DNA from: Pelagerythrobacter sp041912895
Lineage (GTDB): Bacteria; Pseudomonadota; Alphaproteobacteria; Sphingomonadales; Sphingomonadaceae
Assembly: GCF_041912895.1 (NCBI RefSeq)
Contig: NZ_JAYSGI010000005.1
Location: 62,001-126,000 of the forward strand
Direction: 5' to 3'
DNA: 64,000 nucleotides
The position numbers and the translations under genes are program-made. The notes beneath the pieces are model-generated. The model did no database searches. It worked only from the letters and a program-made list of their open reading frames with translations, and had not been told where the DNA came from. The number at the start of each line of letters is the position of its first letter. Position 1 is the first letter of the stretch. Positions 52,650 to 61,421 of the stretch are shown here, piece after piece.

Positions 52650-53669
52650 ATGACGCCCGCTATTTTCGGACTGTCCGGCGCCGCGCTGACCGCCGAGGAG
52701 CGCGATTTCTTCCGCGAGGCGGATCCGGCGGGCTACATCCTGTTCGGCCGCAATTGCGAAACGCGGGAACAGGTGCGCGCCCTGACCGACGCCTTGCGCG
52801 AGATTCACGGGCGCGAACGGCTGTTCGTGTGCATCGATCAGGAAGGCGGGCGGGTGGCCCGGCTGCGTCCGCCGCAATGGGCGGCCTATCCCGCCGGCGC
52901 GGCGTTCGACGCGCTTTACCGCGTGGCCCCCGCGAGTGCGATCGAAGCGGCGCGCGTGAATGCCGAGGCGATGGCGCTCGAGCTGTCGGCAATGGGGATC
53001 ACCGTCGACTGCCATCCGCCGCTCGACGTACGGCAGCCGGGGGCGCACGACGTGATTGGGGATCGCGCGCTCGGCAGCGAGCCGATGCAGGTCGCCGCGC
53101 TGGGGCGGGCGATCCTCGACGGTCTGGCGCGGGGCGGCGCCGCGGGCTGCATCAAGCACATGCCTGGGCATGGCCGTTCGAGCACCGACACGCACAAGGA
53201 AATGCCCACCGTCACCGCGAGCGAAGCCGAGCTCGAGACCGACCTCGCGCCGTTTCGCGCGCTCGCCGGTGCGCTGGTGGGGATGACTGGGCATCTGCTG
53301 TTCACCGCGTGGGACGCGGAGAACCCGGCCACGCTCTCGCGCACGGTCATCGAAGAGGTGATTCGCGGCCGGATCGGCTTCGACGGGCTGTTGCTGACCG
53401 ACGATATCGACATGCAGGCGCTGTCGGGCTCGGTCCCGGAACGGTCCGAACGCGCGATCGCGGCGGGCTGCGATTTGGTGCTCAACTGCTGGGCGAGGAT
53501 GGAGGATATGACAGGCATCGCCAGCCGCCTGCCCCCGCTGACCGAGCGCGGACATGAGCGTCTCGACCGCGCGCTCGCCGATACGCGTGTGGGCGAAGAC
53601 GATCCGCGCGCGCACGATCTGCTGGCGAAGCGTGACGCGCTGCTGGCGATCGGGGAAGCGGCGGCGTGA
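52650..53669 (+). CDS. nagZ: Beta-N-acetylhexosaminidase NagZ
   Basis: This 339-residue family 3 glycoside hydrolase removes GlcNAc from muropeptides in peptidoglycan recycling in the cytoplasm. The family signature KHMPGHGRSSTDTHKEMP carries the mobile catalytic loop (His and Asp), and the nucleophile Asp is in LLTDDIDM. FVCIDQEGGRVARL is also conserved. I chose the ATG at 52650 because upstream in-frame codons overlap the SPOR gene end. The gene ends with a GTGA overlap with scpA. The nagZ product is an inducer route for AmpR-type systems in other bacteria. Confidence 0.96.
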   Translation: MTPAIFGLSGAALTAEERDFFREADPAGYILFGRNCETREQVRALTDALREIHGRERLFVCIDQEGGRVARLRPPQWAAYPAGAAFDALYRVAPASAIEAARVNAEAMALELSAMGITVDCHPPLDVRQPGAHDVIGDRALGSEPMQVAALGRAILDGLARGGAAGCIKHMPGHGRSSTDTHKEMPTVTASEAELETDLAPFRALAGALVGMTGHLLFTAWDAENPATLSRTVIEEVIRGRIGFDGLLLTDDIDMQALSGSVPERSERAIAAGCDLVLNCWARMEDMTGIASRLPPLTERGHERLDRALADTRVGEDDPRAHDLLAKRDALLAIGEAAA

Positions 53670-54475
53670 CCTCGGACGGCCAGCTCCTCGATCTCGCCAC
53701 CGGCGATGACGGCGAGGACTGGACCGGCCCTGCCGCGGCCGGCGAGGGCGAGGACGATGCGCTCTATCTCGAGCTCGACGGGTGGGAAGGGCCGCTCGAC
53801 CTGTTGCTCGATCTCGCGCGGCGGCAGAAGGTCGACTTGCGGCAGATTTCGATCCTCGCGCTGGTCGATCAGTATCTCGGCTATATCGAGCGCGCCGAGG
53901 CGCTGCGGCTCGAACTGGCGGCCGACTATCTCGTGATGGCGGCCTGGCTCGCCTACCTCAAGTCGGCCATGCTCCTGCCGCGCGACGAGCAGGAAGACCC
54001 GAGCCCGGAAGAACTGGCGTTGCGGCTGCAACTGCGGCTCCAGCGGCTGGGCGCGATGCGCGAGTCGGCCGCCCGGCTGATGGCGCGCGACCGGATCGGG
54101 CGCGACGTGTTCCTCCGCCCCGCGCCCGAAGGCCTGCGGATCGACCGCACCACGAAGTGGACCTGCGACTGGTACGCGCTCGTGCAAGGCTATGGCCGGG
54201 TCAAGGCGCGGACCGCACCGGCGATCCACATGGTGCGCGAACGGCCGGTGATGACGCTCGAATCGGCGCTCGGGCGGGTTTCGGCCATGCTCGGCGTCGC
54301 GCTCGACTGGATGGAACTGCGCGATTTCCTGCCCCCGCATGCCGAGCCGCGCCTGCGCCGTTCGGCGCTGGCGTCCAGCTTCGTCGCCGCGCTCGAACTC
54401 GCGCGCATGGGCAAGGCGGAGTTGGCGCAGAACGAGGTGTTCGGCCCACTGCGGCTGCGGCGGGTCGCGACATGA
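53666..54475 (+). CDS. scpA: Segregation and condensation protein A
   Basis: This 269-residue kleisin bridges two SMC heads and ScpB to compact the chromosome. It begins with GTG at 53666, overlapping the nagZ stop. The N-terminal domain has LDGWEGPLDLLLDLARRQKVDL, the strongest family mark, then YLVMAAWLAYLKSAMLLP, and the C-terminal winged helix runs to the end. An acidic 30-residue leader precedes the domain. The stop overlaps scpB (ATGA). Confidence 0.95.
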   Translation: MTSDGQLLDLATGDDGEDWTGPAAAGEGEDDALYLELDGWEGPLDLLLDLARRQKVDLRQISILALVDQYLGYIERAEALRLELAADYLVMAAWLAYLKSAMLLPRDEQEDPSPEELALRLQLRLQRLGAMRESAARLMARDRIGRDVFLRPAPEGLRIDRTTKWTCDWYALVQGYGRVKARTAPAIHMVRERPVMTLESALGRVSAMLGVALDWMELRDFLPPHAEPRLRRSALASSFVAALELARMGKAELAQNEVFGPLRLRRVAT

Positions 54476-55092
54476 GCGAGCCTTCGGACGCTCTGGCGCG
54501 AGCGATCGAGGCGACGCTGTTCGCCTCGGAAGAGCCGATGACCGCCGAGTCGCTTGCCGCGCATCTCGGAGACGCTGGTCCGGCCGCGGTGCGCGATGGC
54601 CTGCGCGCGCTGGCGCAGCACTACGACCGGCGCGGCGTGCGGCTGGTCGAGCGCGCCAAGCGCTGGCATTTCGAGACCGCGCCGGATCTCGCGCACCTGC
54701 TGCGCCGCGAGCGCGAACAGGTCCGCAGGCTGAGCCGCGCCGCGACCGAAGTGCTGGCGATCGTCGCATATCACGAACCCGTCAGCCGCGCGGAAGTCGA
54801 ATCGATCCGCGGGGTTCAGACATCCTCGGGCACGCTCGACGTATTGATGGAAGCGGGATGGGTACGCGTCGCCGGACGGCGCGAGGTACCGGGGCGCCCG
54901 GTGATCTACGCGACCACGCCCGAGTTCCTGCGCCATTTCGGCCTCGAGTCGCGCCGCGACCTGCCGGGGATCGACGAACTGCGCGCCGCGGGCCTGCTCG
55001 ATCCGGTCGACGAAGCCTACGAAGCGCTTGCCGGTGGCGCAGCGGAGGCGGACAAGCCGGCCGGCGACGAAGAGCCGCTTCAGACCGGCTGA
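54472..55092 (+). CDS. scpB: Segregation and condensation protein B
   Basis: This 206-residue dimeric winged-helix protein binds the ScpA linker in the Smc-ScpAB complex. It shows LARAIEATLFASEEPMT, the family start, then LSRAATEVLAIVAYHEPVSRAEVESIRG and the paired second wing with GRREVPGRPVIYATT. The ATG at 54472 overlaps scpA by four bases. A charged tail of about 35 residues follows the second domain. It lies 74 bases before tatA. Confidence 0.96.
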   Translation: MSEPSDALARAIEATLFASEEPMTAESLAAHLGDAGPAAVRDGLRALAQHYDRRGVRLVERAKRWHFETAPDLAHLLRREREQVRRLSRAATEVLAIVAYHEPVSRAEVESIRGVQTSSGTLDVLMEAGWVRVAGRREVPGRPVIYATTPEFLRHFGLESRRDLPGIDELRAAGLLDPVDEAYEALAGGAAEADKPAGDEEPLQTG

Positions 55093-55165
55093 TTGCGACG
55101 GTTCGCGGTGGCGCTCCCAGGCAGGAGCGCCTATATCGGCGCCAACGCAATCGGAAAGGTTTCCC

Positions 55166-55417
55166 ATGTCGCTCGGCCCCTGGCAGCTCATCATCATCGC
55201 GCTCGTCGTGCTCGTGCTCTTCGGGCGCGGGCGCATTTCCGAGATGATGGGCGATTTCGGCAAAGGCATCAAAAGCTTCAAGGAAGGCATGAACGAAGAG
55301 GACGGCAGCGCGAGCAAGCCGTCCCCGCGCATCGAAGGCCCGGCGCACGAAGCGAAGCCGGCCTCCGAAGCGGCTGCCGATCCGAAGCCGGCGGATACGC
55401 GCGACAGCGCCCATTGA
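55166..55417 (+). CDS. tatA: Sec-independent translocase TatA
   Basis: This 83-residue protein forms the pore-like part of the twin-arginine export system. A single transmembrane helix (about 6-22) is followed by the family hinge FGRGRISEMMGDFGKGIKSFK and an amphipathic helix, then a disordered charged tail. The ATG at 55166 gives the typical MSLGPWQLIII start. It is followed 27 bases later by tatB and then tatC, and the three genes make a complete Tat system. Confidence 0.96.
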   Translation: MSLGPWQLIIIALVVLVLFGRGRISEMMGDFGKGIKSFKEGMNEEDGSASKPSPRIEGPAHEAKPASEAAADPKPADTRDSAH

Positions 55418-55443
55418 TCGCGCCGGTCCGCGCCGCCTGATCC

Positions 55444-55842
55444 ATGTTCGACGTCGGTGCCATCGAGCTGCTCATAATCGTGGTCGTGGCCGTGGTCGTG
55501 ATCGGCCCGAAAGATATGCCGCTCGCGCTGCGCACAGCGGGGCGATGGATCGGCAAGATCCGGCGCGTGTCGAGCCACTTCCGCTCGGGGATCGACGCGA
55601 TGATCCGCGAAGCCGAGATGGAAGAGATGGAGAAGAAGTGGCGCGAGCAGAACGCGCGCATCATGTCCAAGCACCCATCGGACGAGATGCAGCCGCTCGA
55701 GCAGGGCAAGGCGGCGGCGAAGCCTGGCGCACCGGACGCGGAGGATGGGCGCCCGGCCGCGGAACCGCCGATCGGCGAGGGCGAAAGCGAGCAACCGCCG
55801 CTCCCGCTCGACAAGCCACTCGACCAGTCGCGGGGCGAGTAG
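55444..55842 (+). CDS. tatB: Sec-independent translocase TatB
   Basis: This 132-residue protein receives Tat substrates together with TatC. The N-terminal helix (about 5-22, DVGAIELLIIVVVAVVVIGP) is followed by the TatB motif GPKDMPLALRTAGRWIGKIR and a long charged amphipathic region with a disordered Pro/Glu tail. The Glu in the helix (GAIELL) is the polar residue typical of TatB. It lies between tatA and tatC and ends 11 bases before the tatC start. Confidence 0.95.
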   Translation: MFDVGAIELLIIVVVAVVVIGPKDMPLALRTAGRWIGKIRRVSSHFRSGIDAMIREAEMEEMEKKWREQNARIMSKHPSDEMQPLEQGKAAAKPGAPDAEDGRPAAEPPIGEGESEQPPLPLDKPLDQSRGE

Positions 55843-55852
55843 GGCGGCGGTC

Positions 55853-56650
55853 ATGGCATTGAAACTGCGCGATCTGGACGAGACCCAGGCTCCGCTGCTC
55901 GATCACCTGATCGAGCTGCGCACCCGCCTGCTGCGCTGTATAGCCGCGCTTGCGGTGGCGTTCGCGGTGTGCCTCTATTTCGCCGACGACATCTTCGGTT
56001 TCCTGGTCAGGCCGTTGACCGAAGCCTTCCCGCAGGGGCAGGGCCGCCTGATCTATACCCAGCTCTACGAAGCGTTCTTCGTCGAGCTCAAGGTAGCGCT
56101 GTTCGCCGCGTTCTTCATCAGCTTCCCGGTGATCGCAAATCAGCTCTGGGCGTTCATCGCGCCCGGGCTCTATGCGCGCGAGAAGCGGGCTTTCCTGCCG
56201 TTCCTCATCGCCACGCCGGTGCTGTTCGTGGCCGGCGCGGCGCTGGCCTACTACGTCGTCATGCCCACCGCTTTTCGGTGGTTTCTCGGGTTCGAGGGCA
56301 ACGTCGGCGGGCTCGACATCGAGGCGTTGCCGGGAACCGGGAATTACCTGTCGCTGGTGATGCAGTTCATCCTCGCGTTCGGGATCAGCTTCCTGCTGCC
56401 GGTGCTGCTGTTGCTGCTCAACCGCGCGGGAATCGTCACGCGGGCGCAACTCGCGTCGGCCCGTCGCTATGTGATCGTCGGGATCGTTACGCTGGCGGCG
56501 ATCGTTACTCCGCCCGATCCGGGGTCACAGCTGATCCTGGCGATACCGCTGCTGCTGCTGTTCGAAGGATCGCTCGCCGTGATGCTCCTGTCGGAGCGCA
56601 AGGCGTCGGCGGACCTCGCAGACACGACAGAGAGCACGTCCGAAGATTGA
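55853..56650 (+). CDS. tatC: Sec-independent translocase TatC
   Basis: This 265-residue six-helix membrane protein recognises the twin-arginine signal of folded substrates. The conserved LLDHLIELRTRLL segment near the N terminus and the Pro-rich FISFPVIANQLWAFIAPGLY loop are clear. Its C terminus is charged and short. The start at 55853 lies 11 bases after tatB. A perfect bidirectional terminator is at 56744-56769, about 93 bases past the stop, closing the argS to tatC run. Confidence 0.97.
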   Translation: MALKLRDLDETQAPLLDHLIELRTRLLRCIAALAVAFAVCLYFADDIFGFLVRPLTEAFPQGQGRLIYTQLYEAFFVELKVALFAAFFISFPVIANQLWAFIAPGLYAREKRAFLPFLIATPVLFVAGAALAYYVVMPTAFRWFLGFEGNVGGLDIEALPGTGNYLSLVMQFILAFGISFLLPVLLLLLNRAGIVTRAQLASARRYVIVGIVTLAAIVTPPDPGSQLILAIPLLLLFEGSLAVMLLSERKASADLADTTESTSED

Positions 56651-56743
56651 ACCGAGCGGAGCGGCCCGGCGCAATCCCGCTGGCCGCTAGGCGATTCGGG
56701 TGTGAAATCACCTAAAGAACAGCATTCATTCAACGCACATAAA

Positions 56744-56769
56744 AAAACGGGGCCGCGAGGCCCCGTTTT
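56744..56769. terminator. Bidirectional terminator between tatC and small protein
   Basis: AAAACGGGGCC (56744-56754) and GGCCCCGTTTT (56759-56769) pair perfectly over 11 bases around GCGA. A and T tracts at the edges allow it to stop transcription on both strands. Confidence 0.92.
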
Positions 56770-56793
56770 CTAATTCCGATTAGGGAACAGCGA

Positions 56794-57033
56794 TCAGCCG
56801 GCGCTGACCGGCTCGTCGTCGTCACCGCCAACCGCGATCACGATGCCAGCGACGATCGCGGCAACCGCGAGAATTGCGAGGATGACGCCCGAACCATCGG
56901 AGTCACCGCCCAGTTCGCTTTCGCTGCTGATCGGGGCCACGGCACGCTCGGCGCTTGAAGCCGACTGAGCGATAGCCGGCGCTGCGGCCATCGAAATGGC
57001 AGCCGTCGCGGCAAGAAGATTACGGAACTTCAT
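56794..57033 (-). CDS. 79-aa signal-peptide and TM protein, function unknown
   Basis: This small protein has an N-terminal signal peptide (MKFRNLLAAT start) with a cleavage site after AIA (residue 22), a short Ser/Glu/Gly/Asp-rich middle, and one transmembrane-like helix (about 49-69, VILAILAVAAIVAGIVIAVG) followed by GDDDEPVSAG. It resembles small conserved proteins of sphingomonads that have no known role. The ribosome site GAGGAG is eight bases upstream of the ATG. The gene is followed by the shared terminator, so it is a single-gene unit, with an unusually long and structured region upstream. Confidence 0.75.
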   Translation of the reverse strand: MKFRNLLAATAAISMAAAPAIAQSASSAERAVAPISSESELGGDSDGSGVILAILAVAAIVAGIVIAVGGDDDEPVSAG

Positions 57034-57390
57034 CGATACGTCTCCTCAGAGCTCTTATTCGTTCAAAACTCACTGCCCCACTAGGACAGACCGGGCGGGG
57101 TGGCAACCCCATAACGCAAAGCAATTCGCCCCAACATGTTACCGAATTGTAACACCTTTCGCCTGTATCGCGGCATCGTGGCGAACTGCCGAACCATTGC
57201 CTCGTGTTACCACGATACCGCGATCGTTCCCACACCACGACCCGGCATCTGACAACACGCCTGAGCAGAACCACAGTAAGTTTGCCCGAAGGCCCTCGCC
57301 AATGGGTCCGCTATCGTTTCAAAAGCTTTAAGCTGCCTTTGGTTTCCGAAAAACAGCTGCGAAAAATAATGAAATTTTTCCGGCCGTCGA
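57034..57390 (-). other. 357-bp intergenic region rich in inverted repeats
   Basis: No convincing gene lies here. The stretch should hold the promoter of the 79-aa protein (start 57033) and the downstream end of the amidohydrolase. It has three dyads: a 6-bp repeat TGTTAC-N6-GTAACA at 57137-57154; a 15-bp repeat with one mismatch, 57167-57181 against 57210-57224, with a 28-base loop; and a GTAACAC/GTGTTAC pair that brackets these. In minus-strand RNA the 15-bp stem has a G-U in place of the mismatch. The side near 57300-57390 is AT-rich. Confidence 0.6.
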
Positions 57391-59064
57391 TCACCGGCCC
57401 TCACCGCTGCCGGCCGCATAGACGCGCTCGCCGCCCACCCAGGTCTCCACGACTCGGGTTTCGCGGATTTCCTCAGGGGTCGCCAGCAGCGGATCGCGGT
57501 CGATGATGACGAAATCGGCCCACTGGCCCTCCGCCAGCCGGCCGAAGCGCTCTTCGGCAAACCCGGCGTATGCGCCGCCCGTGGTATAGGCCGCCAGCGC
57601 CTGCTCGCGGCTGACCGCTTCCTGCGGAAACCACCCCCCGAACGGCTGCCCGTCGGCACCGCGGCGGGTGAAGGCGGCAGCCAGCCCGGCGAAAGGATCG
57701 GGCCGTTCGACCGGGGCGTCAGACCCGAACGCGAGCGGCGCGCCCGCCGCGGCGATGCTCTTCCACGCATAGGCCCCGGCAAGGCGCGGCGGATCGAGGC
57801 GCGCCTCGGCCATCGTGCGATCGGACGTCTGGTGGACCGGCTGCATCGAGGCGATCGTCCCATGCCTGCCGAAAGCCGGGATATCGGCCGGATCGACGAT
57901 CTGGGCATGCTCGATTCGCCAGCGGCGGTCGCCTTCGTAGGTGTCGGACAACTCGTCGATCGCGCCGAGCACTTCGGCATTGGCGGCATCGCCGATCGCG
58001 TGGACGGCGATCTGGAACTTGTCGAGCGCGGCGCGGCTCATCAGGTTGCGCAGTTGCGAGCCGGTCAGCAGCGGAAGCCCGCGATTGCCGGGATCGTCGG
58101 CATAGGGTTGCTTGAGCCAGGCCCCGCGCGAGCCCAGCGCGCCGTCGAGGTAAATCTTGACCCCGTTCAGCCGTAGCTTGTCCCCATAGAGCCACGGCGA
58201 GGGGCCGGGACCGGCGATCAGTTCCATCGCGTCGTTGCCCGCGGCGTAGGCCATGATCCGGGTCTTGAGCGTTCCGCCGTCGCCCGCGCGGCGATACGAT
58301 TGCCAGTCCTCGATCGTGGTCCCCATGTCGGCGACCGCAGTCACTCCGTTCGCGAGCAGGATGTCCTGCGCTTCCTGCAAGGCGAGATCGCGATCGGCGG
58401 GCCTGGGGGCGGGCACTTTCGCCGAAACCAGCCCGGTCGCGGCGTCGACCAGCACCCCGGCAGGCGCGCGTGAGCCGGCGACACGCTCGATCCGTCCGCC
58501 TGCCGGATCGGCGGTTGCGGCGGTCACGCCGGCCAGCCGCAGCGCCTCGCTGTTGGCCCAGCCTGCGTGCCCATCGACCCGCTCGAGCCAGACCGGCCGG
58601 TCGGCAACCGCGGCGTCGAGCTCCACGGCGGTCGGGAAGCGGCCGAGGCCCCAACGTTCCTGGTTCCATCCGCGGCCGATGATCCAGCGCCCGCCGGGGT
58701 TGGCGGCGGCGTATTCCGCGATCTTGGCCTGCGCTTCGGCGAGCGAGGTCGTATCCGACAGGTCGAGCGTGAGTGCGGCGAAGCCCAGCGCCATCACGTG
58801 GAGATGCGAATCGATCATGCCGGGGATGAGGAACCGGCCCTCGCCGTCGACTTGGAAATCGACGTCGCGCGGACGCTTGTCGCGGCGGTCGAGCACTTGC
58901 GCAATGCGCCCGTCGTCGCCGATCACGAGAGCGGTGAAGTTCTCGATCCCGCCGTCCTCGCCGATGGTGATGCCCTGGACGTTCTCGATCAGGGTGTCGG
59001 CCGCCGCCGTGCCGCTCCAACAGGCTGCGGCGAGGGCGAGGGTGGAGGCGGCAAGGCGGATCAT
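57391..59064 (-). CDS. Exported amidohydrolase (YtcJ-like, family 3)
   Basis: This 557-residue metal-dependent hydrolase has a signal peptide (1-22, cleavage after TAAA) and the amidohydrolase fold. The metal motif HxH is at His87 and His89 (PGMIDSHLHV), followed by HAIGD, RIEHAQ and the late FGSDAPVE motif with the catalytic Asp. This is the family of imidases and uncharacterised exported amidohydrolases. The ATG at 59064 has AAGGA upstream. The gene is divergent from the threonine lyase with about 117 bases between. The substrate is unknown; cleaving of cyclic amides or acylated amino acids is possible. Confidence 0.9.
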   Translation of the reverse strand: MIRLAASTLALAAACWSGTAAADTLIENVQGITIGEDGGIENFTALVIGDDGRIAQVLDRRDKRPRDVDFQVDGEGRFLIPGMIDSHLHVMALGFAALTLDLSDTTSLAEAQAKIAEYAAANPGGRWIIGRGWNQERWGLGRFPTAVELDAAVADRPVWLERVDGHAGWANSEALRLAGVTAATADPAGGRIERVAGSRAPAGVLVDAATGLVSAKVPAPRPADRDLALQEAQDILLANGVTAVADMGTTIEDWQSYRRAGDGGTLKTRIMAYAAGNDAMELIAGPGPSPWLYGDKLRLNGVKIYLDGALGSRGAWLKQPYADDPGNRGLPLLTGSQLRNLMSRAALDKFQIAVHAIGDAANAEVLGAIDELSDTYEGDRRWRIEHAQIVDPADIPAFGRHGTIASMQPVHQTSDRTMAEARLDPPRLAGAYAWKSIAAAGAPLAFGSDAPVERPDPFAGLAAAFTRRGADGQPFGGWFPQEAVSREQALAAYTTGGAYAGFAEERFGRLAEGQWADFVIIDRDPLLATPEEIRETRVVETWVGGERVYAAGSGEGR

Positions 59065-59181
59065 CGGCGGTCCTTCGTACGACGTGCAGCGACGGCAGTT
59101 AGAGTCCAGACCGATAGCTGGCAATGGGCGGGCGAAGAGCCGTGTTTCCTGCCGCCGCCTTTTGCACTAGGGCGCATGGCC

Positions 59182-60432
59182 ATGAACCAGACCCGAGCCG
59201 CCGCCGCGGAATCCGCCACGCAGAACCTGACCATCGACGATGTCCGCGCCGCCGCCAAGCGGATCGAGGGAGCGGTCGTGCGCACGCCGACGATGTACAG
59301 CAAGACGCTGTCGGAGATCGCCGGGGCGGATATCTGGCTCAAGTTCGAGAACCTCCAGTTCACTGCCGCCTACAAAGAACGCGGCGCACTCAATGCGCTG
59401 CTGCTGCTTTCGCCCGAGCAGCGCGAGCGCGGGGTCATCGCGGCGTCCGCGGGGAACCATTCGCAGGGGCTCAGCTATCACGGCACGCGGCTTGGCGTGC
59501 CGGTGACGATCGTGATGCCGCGTCCGACGCCGACGGTGAAGGTGATGCAGACCGAGAGCGTGGGCGGCAACGTGGTGCTGGAAGGCGAGACGTTCGACGA
59601 AGCCTACGCCCACGCGCGCAAGTTGGAGAAGGAACTGGGGCTGACGTTCGTCCACCCGTTCGATGATCCGCATGTCGCGGCGGGCGCGGGAACGACCGCG
59701 CTCGAGATGCTCGAGGACGCGCCGGAGATCGACTGCTTCGTCACGCCGATCGGCGGCGGCGGGCTGATCTCGGGCATGTCGACGGTGGCGCGCGCGCTCA
59801 AGCCCGACATTCAGGTCGTCGGCGTGCAGGCGGCGCTGTTCCCCTCGATGTACGCGAAAGTGAAGGGTGAGCAGCGCGATTGCGGCGGCGACACGCTGGC
59901 GGAGGGGATCGCGGTCAAGGCCCCGGGCGCGTTCACCTCGCAGGTGATCGCCGAGCGGGTCGACGACATCCTGTTGGTGAGCGAGGAATCGCTGGAGAAG
60001 GCCGTTTCGCTGCTGTTGCAGATCGAGAAGACCGTGGTCGAGGGCGCGGGTTCGGCCGGGCTTGCCGCGGTGCTCGAGCATCGCGAGCGGTTCGCCGGGC
60101 GCAAGATCGGACTGGTGCTGTGCGGCGGCAATATCGATACGCGCCTGCTCGCCAACGTCCTGCTGCGCGATCTCGCGCGCTCGGGCCGCCTCGCGCGGCT
60201 GCGGATCACTCTGCAGGATCGGCCCGGCGCGCTCTATCGCGTGATGCGCGAGTTCGAGGCGCACAACGTCAACATCATCGAGATCTATCACCAGCGGATC
60301 TTCACCAGCCTGCCGGCCAAGGGTCTGATCACCGACATCGAATGCGAGGCGCGCGACCGCGAGCAGATCGACGCGCTGGTCGAGGCGCTGCGGGGCAAGG
60401 GCTACTCGGTGAGCCAAGTCGAACTGGCCTGA
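59182..60432 (+). CDS. Threonine ammonia-lyase with ACT domain
   Basis: This 416-residue PLP enzyme deaminates threonine to 2-oxobutanoate. The PLP Lys65 sits in TAAYKERGALN, and GGGGLISG is the phosphate-binding loop. A C-terminal ACT domain (about 325-416, LRITLQDRPGALYRVM) senses an allosteric ligand such as isoleucine or valine, so the enzyme fits either IlvA-type or catabolic TdcB-type threonine dehydratase. An alternative ATG two codons upstream (59176) sits too near the AGGG ribosome site. Biosynthetic versus degradative use is not decided by sequence. Confidence 0.92.
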   Translation: MNQTRAAAAESATQNLTIDDVRAAAKRIEGAVVRTPTMYSKTLSEIAGADIWLKFENLQFTAAYKERGALNALLLLSPEQRERGVIAASAGNHSQGLSYHGTRLGVPVTIVMPRPTPTVKVMQTESVGGNVVLEGETFDEAYAHARKLEKELGLTFVHPFDDPHVAAGAGTTALEMLEDAPEIDCFVTPIGGGGLISGMSTVARALKPDIQVVGVQAALFPSMYAKVKGEQRDCGGDTLAEGIAVKAPGAFTSQVIAERVDDILLVSEESLEKAVSLLLQIEKTVVEGAGSAGLAAVLEHRERFAGRKIGLVLCGGNIDTRLLANVLLRDLARSGRLARLRITLQDRPGALYRVMREFEAHNVNIIEIYHQRIFTSLPAKGLITDIECEARDREQIDALVEALRGKGYSVSQVELA

Positions 60433-60467
60433 TTCATCATTCCTCAATCGTGCAAAGTAATCGGCGT

Positions 60468-60488
60468 TTAACCACGATACATGGTTAA
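60468..60488. promoter_or_regulatory. TTAACCA-N7-TGGTTAA palindrome upstream of bpt
   Basis: TTAACCA (60468-60474) and TGGTTAA (60482-60488) form a perfect 7-bp inverted repeat with a CGATACA spacer, 90 bases before the bpt start and 35 after the lyase gene. It looks like a 21-bp operator. The half sites resemble CtrA half sites, but the spacing is not that of CtrA. Confidence 0.5.
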
Positions 60489-60578
60489 GGGACTTTTACC
60501 GCGCGGCGCTTGTCGGCATAGTCGCAAGCAGTTTCGCAGCCGCGCCGATTCTGGCGCCAGAGAGGTAAACGCCCAGCC

Positions 60579-61421
60579 GTGACGGCACCCGTCCGCTTCC
60601 CCCGGTTCTTCGTGACCAGCCCCGCGCCTTGCCCCTACCTGCCCGGCCGCAGCGAACGGAAAGTGTTTACTGAGCTCAAGGGCGCGCACGCCGACCAGCT
60701 CAACGAGGCGCTCGGCCGGATCGGCTTCCGGCGCAGCCAGACGGTCGCCTATCGCCCGAGCTGCCTCGATTGCCAGGCCTGCGTGTCGGTGCGCGTCGTC
60801 GCCGGCGAGTTCGAACCATCGTCGACCCAGCGCCGCATCATCCGCCGCAACGAGGATCTCGTCGCCACCGAATGCCGGCCCTGGGCGACCGAGGAACAGT
60901 TCGAGCTGCTACAGCGCTATCTCGGCGTGCGGCACCCCGGCGGCGGTATGGCGTCGATGGACGAACTCGACTTTGCAGATATGGTGGAACACACCCCCGT
61001 AACCAGCTATGTGGTTGAATATCGGGAGCCCACCGACGGCTTGAGGCAGGGTCGCCTCGTCGGAGCATGCCTGACCGACCGCCAAGGCGACGGGCTGTCG
61101 ATGATCTACAGTTTCTACGACCCGGAGCACGAGGCGCGGTCTGGACTTGGCACCTACATCATCCTCGACCACATCCGGCGCGTCGCGGCGGAAGGGCTGC
61201 CCTACGTCTATCTCGGCTATTGGGTCGAGGGATCGCCGCGCATGCAATACAAGATCCGCTTCCGCCCCATGGAGCGGCTCGGCCGGGACGGATGGCACCG
61301 CATCGGGCGGAGCGAGCAGGACGCGCTTATCGCCGGTGCCGTCGCCCGAAAGCGCACCGCCGATGCCGACGGACGCCCGGCCAAAGACGGCACCGCCAGC
61401 CAGTACCGCCTCGTCGAATAG
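60579..61421 (+). CDS. bpt: Bacterial leucyl/arginyl-protein transferase (Bpt)
   Basis: This 280-residue enzyme transfers leucine from Leu-tRNA to proteins with N-terminal Asp or Glu, marking them for the N-end rule ClpS-ClpAP pathway. Family marks are the cysteine-rich APCPYLPG and CLDCQACVSV segments, SMIYSFYDPEHE, and YLGYWVEGSPRMQYK near the C terminus. It begins with GTG at 60579, with an AGAGG box somewhat far upstream. It overlaps the tamA frame by 59 bases if that gene begins at 61363. Arginyltransferase activity is the other possibility in the family, but Bpt is the usual bacterial assignment. Confidence 0.93.
   Translation: MTAPVRFPRFFVTSPAPCPYLPGRSERKVFTELKGAHADQLNEALGRIGFRRSQTVAYRPSCLDCQACVSVRVVAGEFEPSSTQRRIIRRNEDLVATECRPWATEEQFELLQRYLGVRHPGGGMASMDELDFADMVEHTPVTSYVVEYREPTDGLRQGRLVGACLTDRQGDGLSMIYSFYDPEHEARSGLGTYIILDHIRRVAAEGLPYVYLGYWVEGSPRMQYKIRFRPMERLGRDGWHRIGRSEQDALIAGAVARKRTADADGRPAKDGTASQYRLVE

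Noticed and set aside
57360..57410. Terminator after the amidohydrolase
   Set aside because: Only a 5-bp stem and no clear U-tract on the minus strand.
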